The notes: a model not told the origin generated them from the letters alone. A stretch of DNA of 64,000 nucleotides from Caecibacter massiliensis (GCA_900095875.1 LT608311.1:1-64000); one strand, 5' to 3'; positions 33,009 to 42,180 are shown, counted from the stretch's first letter. Program-made: numbers and translations.

Positions 33009-33052
33009 ACTTCATTCACCTTTCGTTCACGGCAGGAACTCTGTCCTGACGC

Positions 33053-33880
33053 TTATGCTACGAGCATAAGATATGCATACACAGCCGGTGCGGCAAAGAG
33101 CAGACTGTCAAAACGGTCTAGGATGCCGCCATGACCGGGGATGATATTCCCCGAATCTTTGATGCCGCAGGTCCGTTTGAGGACCGATTCTACCAGATCT
33201 CCCAGAGGAGCCATGATGGCAACAATCAATCCGATAGCCAGGCCGTGAAGAAGTGAAAATTTAAAAATCAAAGAGAAAATCAGTGCTACGACGATTGTGC
33301 CGATACACCCGCCCAGTGCGCCTTCCCGGGTCTTTCCCGGACTGATGGATGGGCAGAGCTTATTCTTTCCCACGGCTTTTCCGGCCGCAAAGGCAAAGGT
33401 ATCGCTCGCCCAGGTGGAAAAGACGAGGAGAAAGACGAAAAAGCGGGCCGGTTCGAGCATGACATTCTGGAACGCGCCGGTCAGATACGATGCCAGCATA
33501 CCGTTCCGGAGAGCCAGCATAGCCAGGAATCCGCCTCCTATATAGAGCAGTCCGTACAGCGAATAAGCACTGTCCGAAAGGGATACCCTCTTGTGGCAGA
33601 CCACCGTGCGCAGGAGAATCCAGCTCATCATGACGACGCACAGTAAAAAAAGCAGTTTAATCCCGGCAAACCACCAGGACCCAAATACGGCGGCGAGCCA
33701 TACGTAGCCGGCATATTCTGTCAGATCAGCTTTGACGGCGTGGAGCATGCGCACGTATTCACGCCAGCCCAGGAGAGCCAGCAGGGTCATCATGATAAAG
33801 AAGAGCCAGTTCCCTTCGTAAATAATAAATATCGTCAGGCCTCCGCCTACGATACCCGTAATGATTCGTTTAGCCAACAT
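33053..33880 (-). CDS. cdsA: Phosphatidate cytidylyltransferase
   Basis: Makes CDP-diacylglycerol from phosphatidic acid and CTP for phospholipid synthesis, in the cytoplasmic membrane. The 275-residue protein has about eight transmembrane helices and the C-terminal CDS signature: a Ser-Pro region SPGKTREGALGG near 183 and LGDLVESVLKRTCGIKDSGNIIPGHGGILDRFDSL at about 223-257, given in part by SVLKRTCGIKDSG. AAGGAAGG precedes the ATG. It follows uppS by 16 bases. Confidence 0.95.
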   Translation of the reverse strand: MLAKRIITGIVGGGLTIFIIYEGNWLFFIMMTLLALLGWREYVRMLHAVKADLTEYAGYVWLAAVFGSWWFAGIKLLFLLCVVMMSWILLRTVVCHKRVSLSDSAYSLYGLLYIGGGFLAMLALRNGMLASYLTGAFQNVMLEPARFFVFLLVFSTWASDTFAFAAGKAVGKNKLCPSISPGKTREGALGGCIGTIVVALIFSLIFKFSLLHGLAIGLIVAIMAPLGDLVESVLKRTCGIKDSGNIIPGHGGILDRFDSLLFAAPAVYAYLMLVA

Positions 33881-33896
33881 TGTTTGTCTACCTTCC

Positions 33897-34679
33897 TTAT
33901 TTCAAGCCGCCAAACCGGCGTTCCCGGCCCTGGAAAGATAAGATGGCTTCTATGAGAGTGTCCTTCGTAAAATCAGGCCAGCACAGGTCCGTATACCAGA
34001 ATTCGGCATAGGCCATCTGCCAGAGCAGGAAATTGCTGACCCGCTTGTCCGAACCGGGGCGGATCAAAAGATCCACATCATTTTCCGGAGCCGTATACAG
34101 GTAATCAGCCAGCGTATCCTCCGTAATATCGGCCGGACTGAGAAGGCCTTTCTGGACATCTTCTGCCAAAAGGCGCGCTGCCCGGGCCAGTTCCATGCGC
34201 CCGCCGTAGTTGACGGCTACATTGAGTTTAAGGCCCGTATTATCTTTCATTTCTTCTTCGGCCTTGCGGAATGACTCCTGGAGGATTGGATGGAGGCGGC
34301 TCATATCGCCAAGGAAATGAAGGCGTACGTTGTGTTCGTCCAGTTCCAGGAGGTTTTTGCTCAGATATTCGTTCATGAGCTTCATAATATACGAAACTTC
34401 CGTTTCCGGGCGCTTCCAGTTTTCCGTCGAAAAGGCATATACCGTCAGGACCTGGATTCCCAATTCCCCCGCGGCGATGACGATGCGCTTGAGCGTATCA
34501 GCGCCGGCATGATGGCCGTACGTGCGGGGTTTTCCCTGTCGTTTTGCCCAGCGGCCATTGCCATCCATGATGATGGCCACATGGTGAGGAATATTCTGGC
34601 GGTCCAGCTGAGCTTCCAGAGAAGACGACTCTCCTGCACCAGCCTGACGGCCACTATTTTTAAAAAATGTATCAAACAT
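33897..34679 (-). CDS. uppS: Isoprenyl transferase (undecaprenyl diphosphate synthase)
   Basis: Extends farnesyl diphosphate in cis to the C55 carrier lipid needed for peptidoglycan. The 260-residue protein has a polar N-terminal extension of about 33 residues, then the catalytic HVAIIMDGNGRWAKRQGK (Asp near 40), YAFSTENWKRP near 91, and the C-terminal DLLIRPGSDKRVSNFLLWQ and EFWYTDLCWPDF that bind diphosphate. GGAGG precedes the ATG closely. It lies three bases after the small 79-residue gene. Confidence 0.96.
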   Translation of the reverse strand: MFDTFFKNSGRQAGAGESSSLEAQLDRQNIPHHVAIIMDGNGRWAKRQGKPRTYGHHAGADTLKRIVIAAGELGIQVLTVYAFSTENWKRPETEVSYIMKLMNEYLSKNLLELDEHNVRLHFLGDMSRLHPILQESFRKAEEEMKDNTGLKLNVAVNYGGRMELARAARLLAEDVQKGLLSPADITEDTLADYLYTAPENDVDLLIRPGSDKRVSNFLLWQMAYAEFWYTDLCWPDFTKDTLIEAILSFQGRERRFGGLK

Positions 34680-34682
34680 ATC

Positions 34683-34922
34683 CTATCCTCCATCGTGAAG
34701 AGCCTGCTGCACACTGTCACTCGCTTTCAGGCTGTAATTGTACACCAGGTGGACGACGCCGTCTCTTTCTACAGCCCGGATGACATAGATTTCCTGGTCG
34801 TCACAAGAGAAATAATGACTCCGCGAGACAGTCTGCTCCAGGACATAGGGGATATTTTTACCCTCTAATACAGATTTGGCATACCATAACGGCATGCCAA
34901 TGAGAATCCGTATATCCATCAT
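34683..34922 (-). CDS. Conserved-looking small protein between frr and uppS, 79 aa
   Basis: I do not recognise a family. The protein begins MMDIRILIGMPLWYAKSVLEG, a helix next to a hydrophobic patch, and then appears to form a small beta sheet (YFSCDDQEIYVIRAVERDGVVHLVYNYSL). The opening, a short stretch followed by LEGKNIPYVLEQT, recalls a single PASTA-like or I78-inhibitor-like small domain, but not enough to assign it. Its ATG overlaps the frr stop (ATGA), so the two are translated together, and uppS follows three bases after. Tight packing within an essential operon argues for a real, functional gene. Confidence 0.75.
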   Translation of the reverse strand: MMDIRILIGMPLWYAKSVLEGKNIPYVLEQTVSRSHYFSCDDQEIYVIRAVERDGVVHLVYNYSLKASDSVQQALHDGG

Positions 34923-35479
34923 ACTTCCATGACTTCTTTAGTCTTTTTATCTTTCAAAGCGTCGATATCTTTGATTTTCTGATCTGTCATTTTCTGGATT
35001 TTGGTCTGAGCTTCCTTACTTTCATCTTCCGTTATTTCTTTTTTCTTTTCTGCTTTTTTGAACAGATCATTGCAGTCCCGGCGCAGATTGCGGATAGCGA
35101 CTTTAGCTTCTTCGGCGTGTTTGCTTACCTTTTTGCCAAACTCTTTACGCCGTTCTTCCGTCAGCTGCGGGATTTCCAGGCGGATCATCGTTCCGTCGTT
35201 ATTCGGGTTGAGACCCAGGTCGGATTTCAGGATAGCTTTTTCGATTTCTTTCAGCATGTTCCGTTCCCAGGGAACGATGGTAATCAGCCGCGGTTCCGGA
35301 GCCGATACGTTGGCCACCTGTTTGACCGGCGTCTGCGAACCGTAGTAATCGACCATGACCCGGTCCAGGAGAGACGTGCTGGCACGGCCCGTACGGATAG
35401 AAGCCAGATCACGCTTCAGGGCTTCTATGCATTTGTTCATCTTTTCTTCGTGTTGTGTCAATGTATTCTGTACATCCAT
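34919..35479 (-). CDS. frr: Ribosome recycling factor
   Basis: With EF-G, splits ribosomes after termination. The 186-residue protein has the standard three-helix bundle and small beta domain: MNKCIEALKRDLASIRTGRA, then YYGSQTPVKQVANVSAPEPR, MLKEIEKAILKSDLGLNPNN and IRNLRRDCNDLFKKAEK. I start at the ATG at 35479 (MDVQNTL); an upstream GTG overlaps the ribosome site. It sits between pyrH and the small 79-residue gene, a usual order. Confidence 0.97.
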   Translation of the reverse strand: MDVQNTLTQHEEKMNKCIEALKRDLASIRTGRASTSLLDRVMVDYYGSQTPVKQVANVSAPEPRLITIVPWERNMLKEIEKAILKSDLGLNPNNDGTMIRLEIPQLTEERRKEFGKKVSKHAEEAKVAIRNLRRDCNDLFKKAEKKKEITEDESKEAQTKIQKMTDQKIKDIDALKDKKTKEVMEV

Positions 35480-35555
35480 GAAAATCACTTCCTCATCATA
35501 TTTTTAGTTAACTATATCATACAGCTTTTATGTCTTTTTGTCTACGCAGGAACGA

Positions 35556-36278
35556 TTATCCTTCTTTATCGACAAGAGTCCCGATTTCTTCCCCGCTGCA
35601 GGCAGCGACGATATTTCCCTTCGTGTCAATGTTGAATACGACGATGGGAATGTTGTTGTTCATGCACAGCGTCGTCGCCGTCGCATCCATGACGCCCAGC
35701 TGTTTCTGGATGACATCGAGGAAAGAAAGGTGGGTGTACATTTTAGCGTCGGGATTAACCTTGGGATCGCTGTCGTATACGCCATCGACGCCATTTTTTG
35801 CCATGAGGATGGCATCGGCATCGATTTCAGCTGCACGCAGAGCGGCCGTCGTATCTGTCGAAAAATAGGGATTTCCCGTACCGGCACCGAAGATAACGAC
35901 ACGGCCCTTTTCCATATGGCGGATAGCCCGGCGGCGGATATACGGTTCTGCTACCTGCTGCATAGTAATGGCCGTCTGGACGCGGGTGACAACGCCGTTC
36001 TTTTCGATGGCATCCTGCAGGGCCAGGGCATTCATGACCGTTGCCAGCATGCCCATATAGTCGGCCGATACGCGGTCCATGCCTTTGGCTTTGCCAGAAA
36101 GGCCGCGCCAGATATTGCCGCCGCCTACGACGATGGCTACCTGGATACCTTTGTTGGCAACTTCAACGACCTGTTTGGAAATGACATCGACCGTAACGGG
36201 ATCAATGCCGTATCCCTGTGATCCGGCAAGAGCTTCACCGCTCAATTTCAGTACAACGCGTTTGTATTTTCTGTTCAT
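35556..36278 (-). CDS. pyrH: UMP kinase
   Basis: Phosphorylates UMP to UDP, essential for pyrimidine nucleotides. The 240-residue amino-acid-kinase fold has [13 protein letters not shown] near residue 7, [11 protein letters not shown] near 50, the UMP region [20 protein letters not shown] near 65, and [20 protein letters not shown] near 130. The start at 36278 is set by AGGAGG seven bases upstream; a longer frame runs back into the terminator-like hairpin at 36296-36332. Usual order tsf-pyrH-frr. Confidence 0.97.
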   Translation of the reverse strand: MNRKYKRVVLKLSGEALAGSQGYGIDPVTVDVISKQVVEVANKGIQVAIVVGGGNIWRGLSGKAKGMDRVSADYMGMLATVMNALALQDAIEKNGVVTRVQTAITMQQVAEPYIRRRAIRHMEKGRVVIFGAGTGNPYFSTDTTAALRAAEIDADAILMAKNGVDGVYDSDPKVNPDAKMYTHLSFLDVIQKQLGVMDATATTLCMNNNIPIVVFNIDTKGNIVAACSGEEIGTLVDKEG

Positions 36279-36295
36279 AATGGCTCCTCCTGTTA

Positions 36296-36332
36296 GAAAA
36301 TAAGAGAACACTGAAAACCGGTGTTCTCTTAT
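36296..36332 (-). terminator. Terminator or attenuator between tsf and pyrH
   Basis: AAGAGAACAC (36302-36311) pairs perfectly with GTGTTCTCTT (36321-36330), followed by ATTTTC on the minus strand. It would lower transcription of pyrH and later genes relative to rpsB-tsf. Confidence 0.75.
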
Positions 36333-36348
36333 AGGAATCGTATTAAAC

Positions 36349-36996
36349 TTATTTAACCTGTGCCATTACTTCAGAAACGAAATCATCACTGCGCTTCTGG
36401 AGGCCTTCACCGAGTTCATAACGTGTATAGCGGCGGATATCGATTTTTTCACCAATCTTAGCGATGGCTTCATTGACGACCTGCTGAACCGTCTTGTCGG
36501 AATCTTTGATGAATTCCTGATCGAGGAGGCAGTTTTCTTTGTAGAATTTTTCAATCCGGCCGACGATCATCTTTTCAACGATCTTTTCCGGTTTGCCTTC
36601 GTTCAGAGCCTGCTGACGGAGAACTTCTTTTTCATGTTCGAGGACATCTGCCGGTACTTCTTCTCTCTTGAGGTAAGCCGGTTTGGCAGCGGCAATCTGC
36701 ATAGCAATATCTTTGCAGAGGGATTTGAAATTGTCTGTCTGGGCAACAAAGTCTGTTTCGCAGTTTACTTCGACGAGGACGCCGATGCGGCCATTGCCAT
36801 GGATATAAGAATAAACTAACCCTTCAGCAGCGATACGGCTTGCTTTTTTAGCTGCTGCAGCCAGGCCATGTTCACGAAGCAGATCGATTGCTTTTTCCAT
36901 ATCACCGTTGCTTTCGGTCAGTGCCTTTTTGCAGTCCATCATGCCTGCACCCGTTTTTGTTCTTAATTCTTTTACCATTGCTGCTGTAATAGCCAT
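36349..36996 (-). CDS. tsf: Elongation factor Ts
   Basis: Guanine-nucleotide exchange factor for EF-Tu. The 215-residue short form has the N-terminal UBA-like domain with [20 protein letters not shown], the conserved [19 protein letters not shown] near residue 76, and a C-terminal subdomain. It lacks the second coiled-coil core part of longer enterobacterial forms, as many Firmicute versions do. AGGAGG precedes the ATG. It follows rpsB past a strong hairpin. Confidence 0.97.
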   Translation of the reverse strand: MAITAAMVKELRTKTGAGMMDCKKALTESNGDMEKAIDLLREHGLAAAAKKASRIAAEGLVYSYIHGNGRIGVLVEVNCETDFVAQTDNFKSLCKDIAMQIAAAKPAYLKREEVPADVLEHEKEVLRQQALNEGKPEKIVEKMIVGRIEKFYKENCLLDQEFIKDSDKTVQQVVNEAIAKIGEKIDIRRYTRYELGEGLQKRSDDFVSEVMAQVK

Positions 36997-37077
36997 GAGT
37001 ATTCCTCCTAAACGTGAAATGTAATAATATAGTCAAATATAGTGCGGTATACTACCGGGACAGCCTGTCATGCGGTC

Positions 37078-37113
37078 TAAAAAGGAGCTGCCTTTGTGCG
37101 ACAGCTCCTCTTT
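37078..37113 (-). terminator. Terminator or attenuator between rpsB and tsf
   Basis: AAAGGAGCTG (37081-37090) pairs with CAGCTCCTCTTT (37102-37113, one bulge), followed by TTTTT on the minus strand. Confidence 0.8.
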
Positions 37114-37140
37114 GCATACCACGCAGGACTGTCCTGGGTA

Positions 37141-37893
37141 TTAGTTTTCTTCAGCTGTTTCTTCTGCTTCTTCTGCCGGAGCTTCTGCTTCAGCGCCTTC
37201 TTCGGTCTGTTCACCCTGGTTGCCTTCGAGAACAGCATCAGCAACTTTGCCTGTCAGGAGTTTGACGGCACGGATTGCGTCATCGTTGGCCGGGATCGGA
37301 TAATCGATGACATCGGGATCGCAGTTCGTGTCTACCGTTGCGATAATGGGGATATTCAGTTTGCGCGCTTCTTTGACAGCGATTTCTTCTTTCTTCGGAT
37401 CGATGATGAACAGAGCATCAGGCAGCTTCTTCATATCTTTGATGCCGCCGAGGTATTTCTGAAGTTTATCCATTTCATGTTTGAGCAGGGTAACTTCTTT
37501 TTTCGGCAATACTTCGAATGTGCCGTCTTCAGCCATCTTTTCCAGGGATTTCAGGCGTTTTACCCGTTTTTCAATCGTCTGGAAGTTGGTGAGCATACCG
37601 CCGAGCCAGCGTTCGTTGACATAGAACTGGTTGCAGCGTTCTGCTTCGTTTTTAATGGATTCCTGAGCCTGTTTCTTCGTGCCTACGAAAAGGACTTTGC
37701 CGCCTTCTGCAGCGAGGTCGCGGACGAAATTGTAAGCTTCATCCATTTTCTTAACGGTCTTCTGCAGGTCGATGATGTAGATGCCATTGCGTTCCGTGAA
37801 GATGAACCGTGCCATCTTAGGGTTCCAACGGCGGGTCTGATGACCGAAATGTACGCCTGCTTCTAATAATTGTTTCATTGATACTACTGCCAT
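37141..37893 (-). CDS. rpsB: 30S ribosomal protein S2
   Basis: Binds the junction of the 30S head and body. The 250-residue protein shows the family signature: [20 protein letters not shown] at residue 5, [12 protein letters not shown] near 77, [13 protein letters not shown] near 101, and [20 protein letters not shown] near 178. The last 30 residues are a Glu/Ala-rich acidic tail, common in this group. It is the first gene of a nine-gene operon; its leader of about 100 bases has an imperfect hairpin that might bind S2, unproven. Confidence 0.97.
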   Translation of the reverse strand: MAVVSMKQLLEAGVHFGHQTRRWNPKMARFIFTERNGIYIIDLQKTVKKMDEAYNFVRDLAAEGGKVLFVGTKKQAQESIKNEAERCNQFYVNERWLGGMLTNFQTIEKRVKRLKSLEKMAEDGTFEVLPKKEVTLLKHEMDKLQKYLGGIKDMKKLPDALFIIDPKKEEIAVKEARKLNIPIIATVDTNCDPDVIDYPIPANDDAIRAVKLLTGKVADAVLEGNQGEQTEEGAEAEAPAEEAEETAEEN

Positions 37894-38000
37894 AATTGTG
37901 ATTCCTCCTGTTTTTTCCTCCGCCCGGTCATCACTTGTGAAAACCGCGCAAACGGCACAGTTACAAGCTCGACGGTGCGTGTGTATTTTGAACCTTTCAT

Positions 38001-38029
38001 ATTATATCACAAGACGTATAGGGCCACAA
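38001..38029 (-). promoter_or_regulatory. Promoter of the rpsB operon
   Basis: Minus-strand TTGTGG (38024-38029), 17 bases, TATAAT (38001-38006). The other half of the 37894-38199 gap holds the divergent mobA-like promoter. Confidence 0.75.
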
Positions 38030-38073
38030 GCTTTTTTTGCGACTTCGTCTTTCAAGTTTTTATGGATAAATAT

Positions 38074-38105
38074 ATGACAATATGGTAGAATAATGTTATA
38101 TTGTC
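38074..38105 (+). promoter_or_regulatory. Promoter of the MobA-like gene with an overlapping inverted repeat
   Basis: ATGACA (38074-38079), 17 bases, TATATT (38097-38102). A perfect 8-base inverted repeat, GACAATAT (38076-38083) and ATATTGTC (38098-38105), overlaps both hexamers and looks like an operator. Confidence 0.55.
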
Positions 38106-38199
38106 TTCTGGGTGCAGATGTCCCGGACGGAGCAGTACCCTTGCCGTGAAGACATAATAGTAAGGCCACAGAAAGGACTATTTTAAGGAGGTACGGCTC

Positions 38200-38877
38200 A
38201 TGTTTGAACAAATGGAAACCCTGCAACCTGTCATCTTAGCTGGCGGCGATGATTCCCGTATGGGATACAACAAGGCCCTGGCTTCGTTTGAAGGGACGAC
38301 ACTGATTGAAACGATTTACACCCTGCTCGATTTCGTCTTTGACAAATCTCCTATGGTCGTAACCAACGACAAGGCTATTTTCAAGGACATCGACTGTCTG
38401 AAAGATGCCCTCATCGTAGAAGACGTGTATAAAGGCGCCCAGACACTGGGGGCTGTAGCAACGGCCTTCCAGTATACCGATGCGGAAAATATCTTCGTCA
38501 TCGGCGTCAACATGCCTTTCGTTTCCGTTCCCATGATTGAAAAGATGTCCTTCCACATCCAGGCGGCCGATGCCGTCGTTCCCGTCCAGGATGGAACCGA
38601 CATCTGTCTCCATGCCGTGTATAACCGCCGGCTCATGCCTCTCATGCGGAAGAAAATCGTCGAAGGCAATCACCTTCTCCACTCGTTCTTCCCCCAGATC
38701 GACCTGGTACAGATCCCGGTCCGCAAGGATAAGCAGGAAGATGCCATATTCTTCGATGTCCACACACCGATGGACCTCAAGATGGCCGAAGAACAGTACG
38801 AATCAATCAAGGAAACGGAACCGGAAGCATTCCAGCCCCTTCTGGAAACAGATCCCATAGCTCTCAAAAAAGACTGA
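38200..38877 (+). CDS. MobA-like nucleotidyltransferase (molybdenum cofactor guanylyltransferase family)
   Basis: MobA joins GMP to molybdopterin. The 225-residue protein has the nucleotide loop VILAGGDDSRMGYNKAL at residue 11 and a central VIGVNMPFVSVPMIEKM near 108, where many relatives have CDMPF; here the metal-binding Asp of that motif is replaced by Asn or Val. A C-terminal FFDVHTPMDLKMAEEQ near 186 matches the DINTPEDL-type end of the family. AAGGAGG precedes the ATG. It is a single gene with its own promoter and terminator, without moa, moe or molybdate genes nearby. It could be MobA or a related NTP-transferase; substrate uncertain. Confidence 0.75.
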   Translation: MFEQMETLQPVILAGGDDSRMGYNKALASFEGTTLIETIYTLLDFVFDKSPMVVTNDKAIFKDIDCLKDALIVEDVYKGAQTLGAVATAFQYTDAENIFVIGVNMPFVSVPMIEKMSFHIQAADAVVPVQDGTDICLHAVYNRRLMPLMRKKIVEGNHLLHSFFPQIDLVQIPVRKDKQEDAIFFDVHTPMDLKMAEEQYESIKETEPEAFQPLLETDPIALKKD

Positions 38878-38913
38878 TCATAAAAATATACGCGCCCTAT
38901 AAGCGGATGCAGA

Positions 38914-38960
38914 CAGGCGCTGCAAGATCTCTTGTTACGATCTTGCAGCGCCTGTTTTTT
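38914..38960 (+). terminator. Terminator of the MobA-like gene
   Basis: CAGGCGCTGCAAGAT (38914-38928) pairs perfectly with ATCTTGCAGCGCCTG (38940-38954), followed by six T. Confidence 0.95.
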
Positions 38961-38983
38961 GTCCCGCCGGTGCGGGAACAGCG

Positions 38984-39961
38984 TTATTCCAATATGTAAA
39001 CCAGCACAGTCCGGCGTCCGAACTGCATGCACTGGTTATAATCGAGCATGCACAGGTCCACCCGGTTCCCCAGGATATCACTGCCCGTATCTTCCGCCCG
39101 GGCAATACCGTAGCCGGGGATGTAGACTGTCGTGCCTAAGGGGATGACGTTGGGATCGACGGCAATTTCACCATAGCGGGCACGCGTCCCCATCTTGGTG
39201 ATGCCTTCGCCGTTGCCATCAGTCGGCAGATAGGCCGTGGCAACCATCGTATAGACAGCTTTGTACTTGGATATGGTGCCCGTATTGATTTCTACCGTTT
39301 CCTTCGTGCCTACATGGCGGATGAGCGGCTGCATCTCTGCCACCAGTGTCGTAGAAATGTGCTCTTTGCCGACGACCTGACCATCGAGGCTGACCAGATA
39401 ATTCCTGACTGTCTTGCGGCCATTGACACCCTGCTGCAGGACCTGTTCTTCGCCCTGGCCCAGTGTTTCATCGGGAATGCTTTCGATGGCATAGGGGACC
39501 ACTTCGTCTTCCGTGATTTCCTTGCGGGACAATACGCCCACCCTGATGGTCATGTTTTCTTTGACAGGAGCCGATACATCTCCATATGCCCGGTAGTTCT
39601 CACTATCGTACCCGGCCTGTTCGACTGCTTCCTGCACCGTCTTTTTCGCAGTGCGGATGGTCTTTTTCTGATTCTTATATTCTATCGTCACCGGTACGGC
39701 CCGGCGCACAGTCGCCGTCGTCCCTTCTTTCAGCGTATCGGTCGAAAGCTCTACTTCGTCATGATGACCGAGGGAAATATTGTTTTCCCGCAGGAGTGCT
39801 TCCGCATTGATCGCATGGGTATAGACGGTATGCGTCCGGCCATCTGCTTCTATGGTCACTGCCCTGCCCCGGTCCACGAACCCCGTCAGAGATACCAGTA
39901 CCAGCAAAGCAATCAGAGTCACATACATGCGCGTAATGCGCTGGGAAATACGTTTTCTCAT
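38984..39961 (-). CDS. Cell-wall protein with DUF348, G5 and 3D domains (YabE-like)
   Basis: A 325-residue exported protein likely to act on or bind peptidoglycan. An N-terminal membrane helix (about 12-30) is followed by two ubiquitin-like DUF348 repeats (about 35-130), a G5 domain (about 145-220, TLVAEMQPLIRHVGTKETVE near its end) and a C-terminal 3D domain (about 235-325). The 3D name-giving aspartates are seen in AEDTGSDILGNRVDLCM. The 3D domain resembles the MltA lytic transglycosylase fold, and Bacillus YabE and resuscitation-promoting-type factors share this layout. It has its own promoter at 39998-40027 and AAGGAGG before the ATG. Enzymatic activity is inferred from family only. Confidence 0.88.
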   Translation of the reverse strand: MRKRISQRITRMYVTLIALLVLVSLTGFVDRGRAVTIEADGRTHTVYTHAINAEALLRENNISLGHHDEVELSTDTLKEGTTATVRRAVPVTIEYKNQKKTIRTAKKTVQEAVEQAGYDSENYRAYGDVSAPVKENMTIRVGVLSRKEITEDEVVPYAIESIPDETLGQGEEQVLQQGVNGRKTVRNYLVSLDGQVVGKEHISTTLVAEMQPLIRHVGTKETVEINTGTISKYKAVYTMVATAYLPTDGNGEGITKMGTRARYGEIAVDPNVIPLGTTVYIPGYGIARAEDTGSDILGNRVDLCMLDYNQCMQFGRRTVLVYILE

Positions 39962-39997
39962 CCATATCCTCCTTATTTCAAATACACCATTCTCTTG

Positions 39998-40027
39998 ATT
40001 TTATCAGAAAGTGGGGGCATATGTCAA
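39998..40027 (-). promoter_or_regulatory. Promoter of the YabE-like gene
   Basis: Minus-strand TTGACA (40022-40027), 18 bases, TAAAAT (39998-40003). Confidence 0.7.
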
Positions 40028-40056
40028 AATAAGGCCGGATTTGTAACTAAAATGTG

Positions 40057-42177
40057 TCATTTATCCCCAGAAGTCCGCCGGAGCACCCTGGTCTTGATAT
40101 CTTTTTTCTGCAGCTGCCGCGTATGGTCTTCCGCTTCTTTCTGCAGCATCGCCTGGGCATGAACGGGTTCTCCTTTACGCGTATCAGCCAGATAGCGGTA
40201 TGTCCCGTCGCCGTTCATGGCATAGGCTTTAACGTTATCATGGAAATACAGGTTCAGGATTCCCTTGATCCGTTCTTTATGAGGTTCGTATTCGACCGGC
40301 GTCATCAGTTCTACCCGTTCGTTCAGATTCCGCGGCATCCAGTCGGCGGAGGAAATGAATACATCTTCCCGGCCATTATTATAGAAATAAAAGAGGCGGC
40401 TGTGTTCCAGATATCGTCCTACGATGCTGTGGACTTCGATATTATCACTGAGGCCGGGTACTTCCGGACGGAGCACGCAGATGCCGCGGACGATGAGCTT
40501 GATTTTGACGCCAGCCTGCGACGCTTCATAGAGGCGGGCGATGACTTTCTTATCAAGGAGCGAGTTCATCTTGGCGATGATCAAAGCTTTCTTCCCTTGC
40601 CGGGCCCAGGCCGTTTCCTGATCGATTTCTTCATAAATCCGCTGACGCAGATTGAGCGGAGCTACGGCCAGTTTGTTCCAATATGGAGGATCGGAATAAC
40701 CGGACAGGAGGTTGAAGAAGGCCGAAGCATCGACGCCGATCAGCGGGTCGGAAGTCAGAATACCGACATCCGTATAGATGCGGGCCGTCTTGCCGTTGTA
40801 GTTCCCCGTCGCCAGATGGACATAGCGTTTGATGCCGTCTTCTTCGCGGCGCACGACGAGGGTAATCTTGGAATGGGTCTTGAGGCCCATGATACCGTAA
40901 ATGACGTGACAGCCGGCTTTTTCCAGCTTCGCCGCCATGTGGATATTATTTTCTTCATCAAACCGGGCCTTAACTTCCATGAGGACCGTGACCTGTTTGC
41001 CGTTTTCCGCAGCCTGAGCCAGAGCCGCAATAATCGGCGACTTGCTGCTGACCCGGTATAAGGTCTGCTTGATGGCCAGGACACTGGGATCGGTCGCAGC
41101 CAGGCGAACGAAGTTTTCGATAGTTTCAAAGGTTTCATACGGGTGATGGACCATGATATCGCGCTGCGAAATAGCGGTCCACATATCCGGAGCATGGAGG
41201 TTTTCTAATTCGTACGCCGGCTGCGGGAAAGCCGGTGCATAGCGCAGATAGTCGTAGCCTTCGATACCCGTGAAGGAGAAAAACACCTTGCAGTCCAAGG
41301 GGCCTGGAATCATGTACACATCGCGGTCTTCCAGAGACAGTTCGGTCATGAGCAGGGTCTTCACCATACGGCTTGCCGAATCAGCCAGTTCCAGACGGAC
41401 GGCAGCACCTTTTTTCCGCTTTTTCAGCGATTTGACAACTTCTGCCAGGAGATCTTCCGCATCATCGTCAATATCCAGGTCGGCATCGCGGGTCACGCGG
41501 AATGGCGTGACTTCCAGGATTTCACAGCCCAGGAAGAAACGTTCAGCAAAGGTACTGAGCACGTCTTCCAGGAAGAGGAACTGCTGTGGTCCCGTTTCGC
41601 CCGGCACTTTGATAATCCGATTGATGACCGACGACGGTACGGGCAGGATAGCTGTCTTGACGCTGCTATCCCCTTCGCGGCGGCGCAGGAGGACAGCCAG
41701 GTTGAGGCTCAGACTGGAAAGGAAGGGGAACGGGTGACTCGAATCGACGGCCATCGGCGTGACGACCGGGTAGATTTCCCGTTCAAAGAAATTTTCCAGC
41801 CATAACTGCTGTTTTTCATTCAATTCAGACGGCTTGATGAAATACAGGCCTTCGCCACGCAAGCGGTCGCGCAGGTCATTCAGATAGGCATACTGCTGCC
41901 GTACCTGTTCGTGTACCATCTGTTCGATAGCTGAAAACTGTTCCTGCGGCGTCATGCCGGCAATATCATGGTGCGGCACGCCGCTTTCGATGAGATGCTT
42001 GACACCGGCCACGCGGATCATAAAGAATTCGTCGAGATTCGATGCGCTGATGGCCACAAAATTGAGCTGTTCCAGGAGCGGGTTCGACGGCACTGCCGAT
42101 TCGCGCAGCACCCGTTCATTGAATTTGATCCACGTGCATTCCCGGTTCAGATAGTTCTGGGGGTTTAAAAAGTCCAC
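40057..42177 (-). CDS. ppk1: Polyphosphate kinase 1
   Basis: Makes and can degrade polyphosphate using ATP/ADP. The 706-residue protein has the N-terminal domain (YLNRECTWIKFNERVLRE), the head domain, and two phospholipase-D-like catalytic domains. The phosphorylated His is expected in YGIMGLKTHSKITLVV near residue 436, and FYFYNNGREDVFISSADWMP near 590 carries the second conserved region. It follows the degenerate Ppx/GppA-like gene by three bases in a two-gene operon, and the intact exopolyphosphatase is divergent from it. Size and motifs are normal. Confidence 0.97.
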   Translation of the reverse strand: MDFLNPQNYLNRECTWIKFNERVLRESAVPSNPLLEQLNFVAISASNLDEFFMIRVAGVKHLIESGVPHHDIAGMTPQEQFSAIEQMVHEQVRQQYAYLNDLRDRLRGEGLYFIKPSELNEKQQLWLENFFEREIYPVVTPMAVDSSHPFPFLSSLSLNLAVLLRRREGDSSVKTAILPVPSSVINRIIKVPGETGPQQFLFLEDVLSTFAERFFLGCEILEVTPFRVTRDADLDIDDDAEDLLAEVVKSLKKRKKGAAVRLELADSASRMVKTLLMTELSLEDRDVYMIPGPLDCKVFFSFTGIEGYDYLRYAPAFPQPAYELENLHAPDMWTAISQRDIMVHHPYETFETIENFVRLAATDPSVLAIKQTLYRVSSKSPIIAALAQAAENGKQVTVLMEVKARFDEENNIHMAAKLEKAGCHVIYGIMGLKTHSKITLVVRREEDGIKRYVHLATGNYNGKTARIYTDVGILTSDPLIGVDASAFFNLLSGYSDPPYWNKLAVAPLNLRQRIYEEIDQETAWARQGKKALIIAKMNSLLDKKVIARLYEASQAGVKIKLIVRGICVLRPEVPGLSDNIEVHSIVGRYLEHSRLFYFYNNGREDVFISSADWMPRNLNERVELMTPVEYEPHKERIKGILNLYFHDNVKAYAMNGDGTYRYLADTRKGEPVHAQAMLQKEAEDHTRQLQKKDIKTRVLRRTSGDK

Positions 42178-42180
42178 TCA

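Noticed and set aside
35547-35562. 16-base identity (CAGGAACGATTATCCT) with 5845-5860
   Set aside because: One site is half of a terminator and the other the end of pyrH; a match of this length between two places in 64 kb is within chance.
37894-38000. Ribosomal protein S2 autoregulatory leader
   Set aside because: Only an imperfect hairpin is visible and I could not match it to a known leader class.
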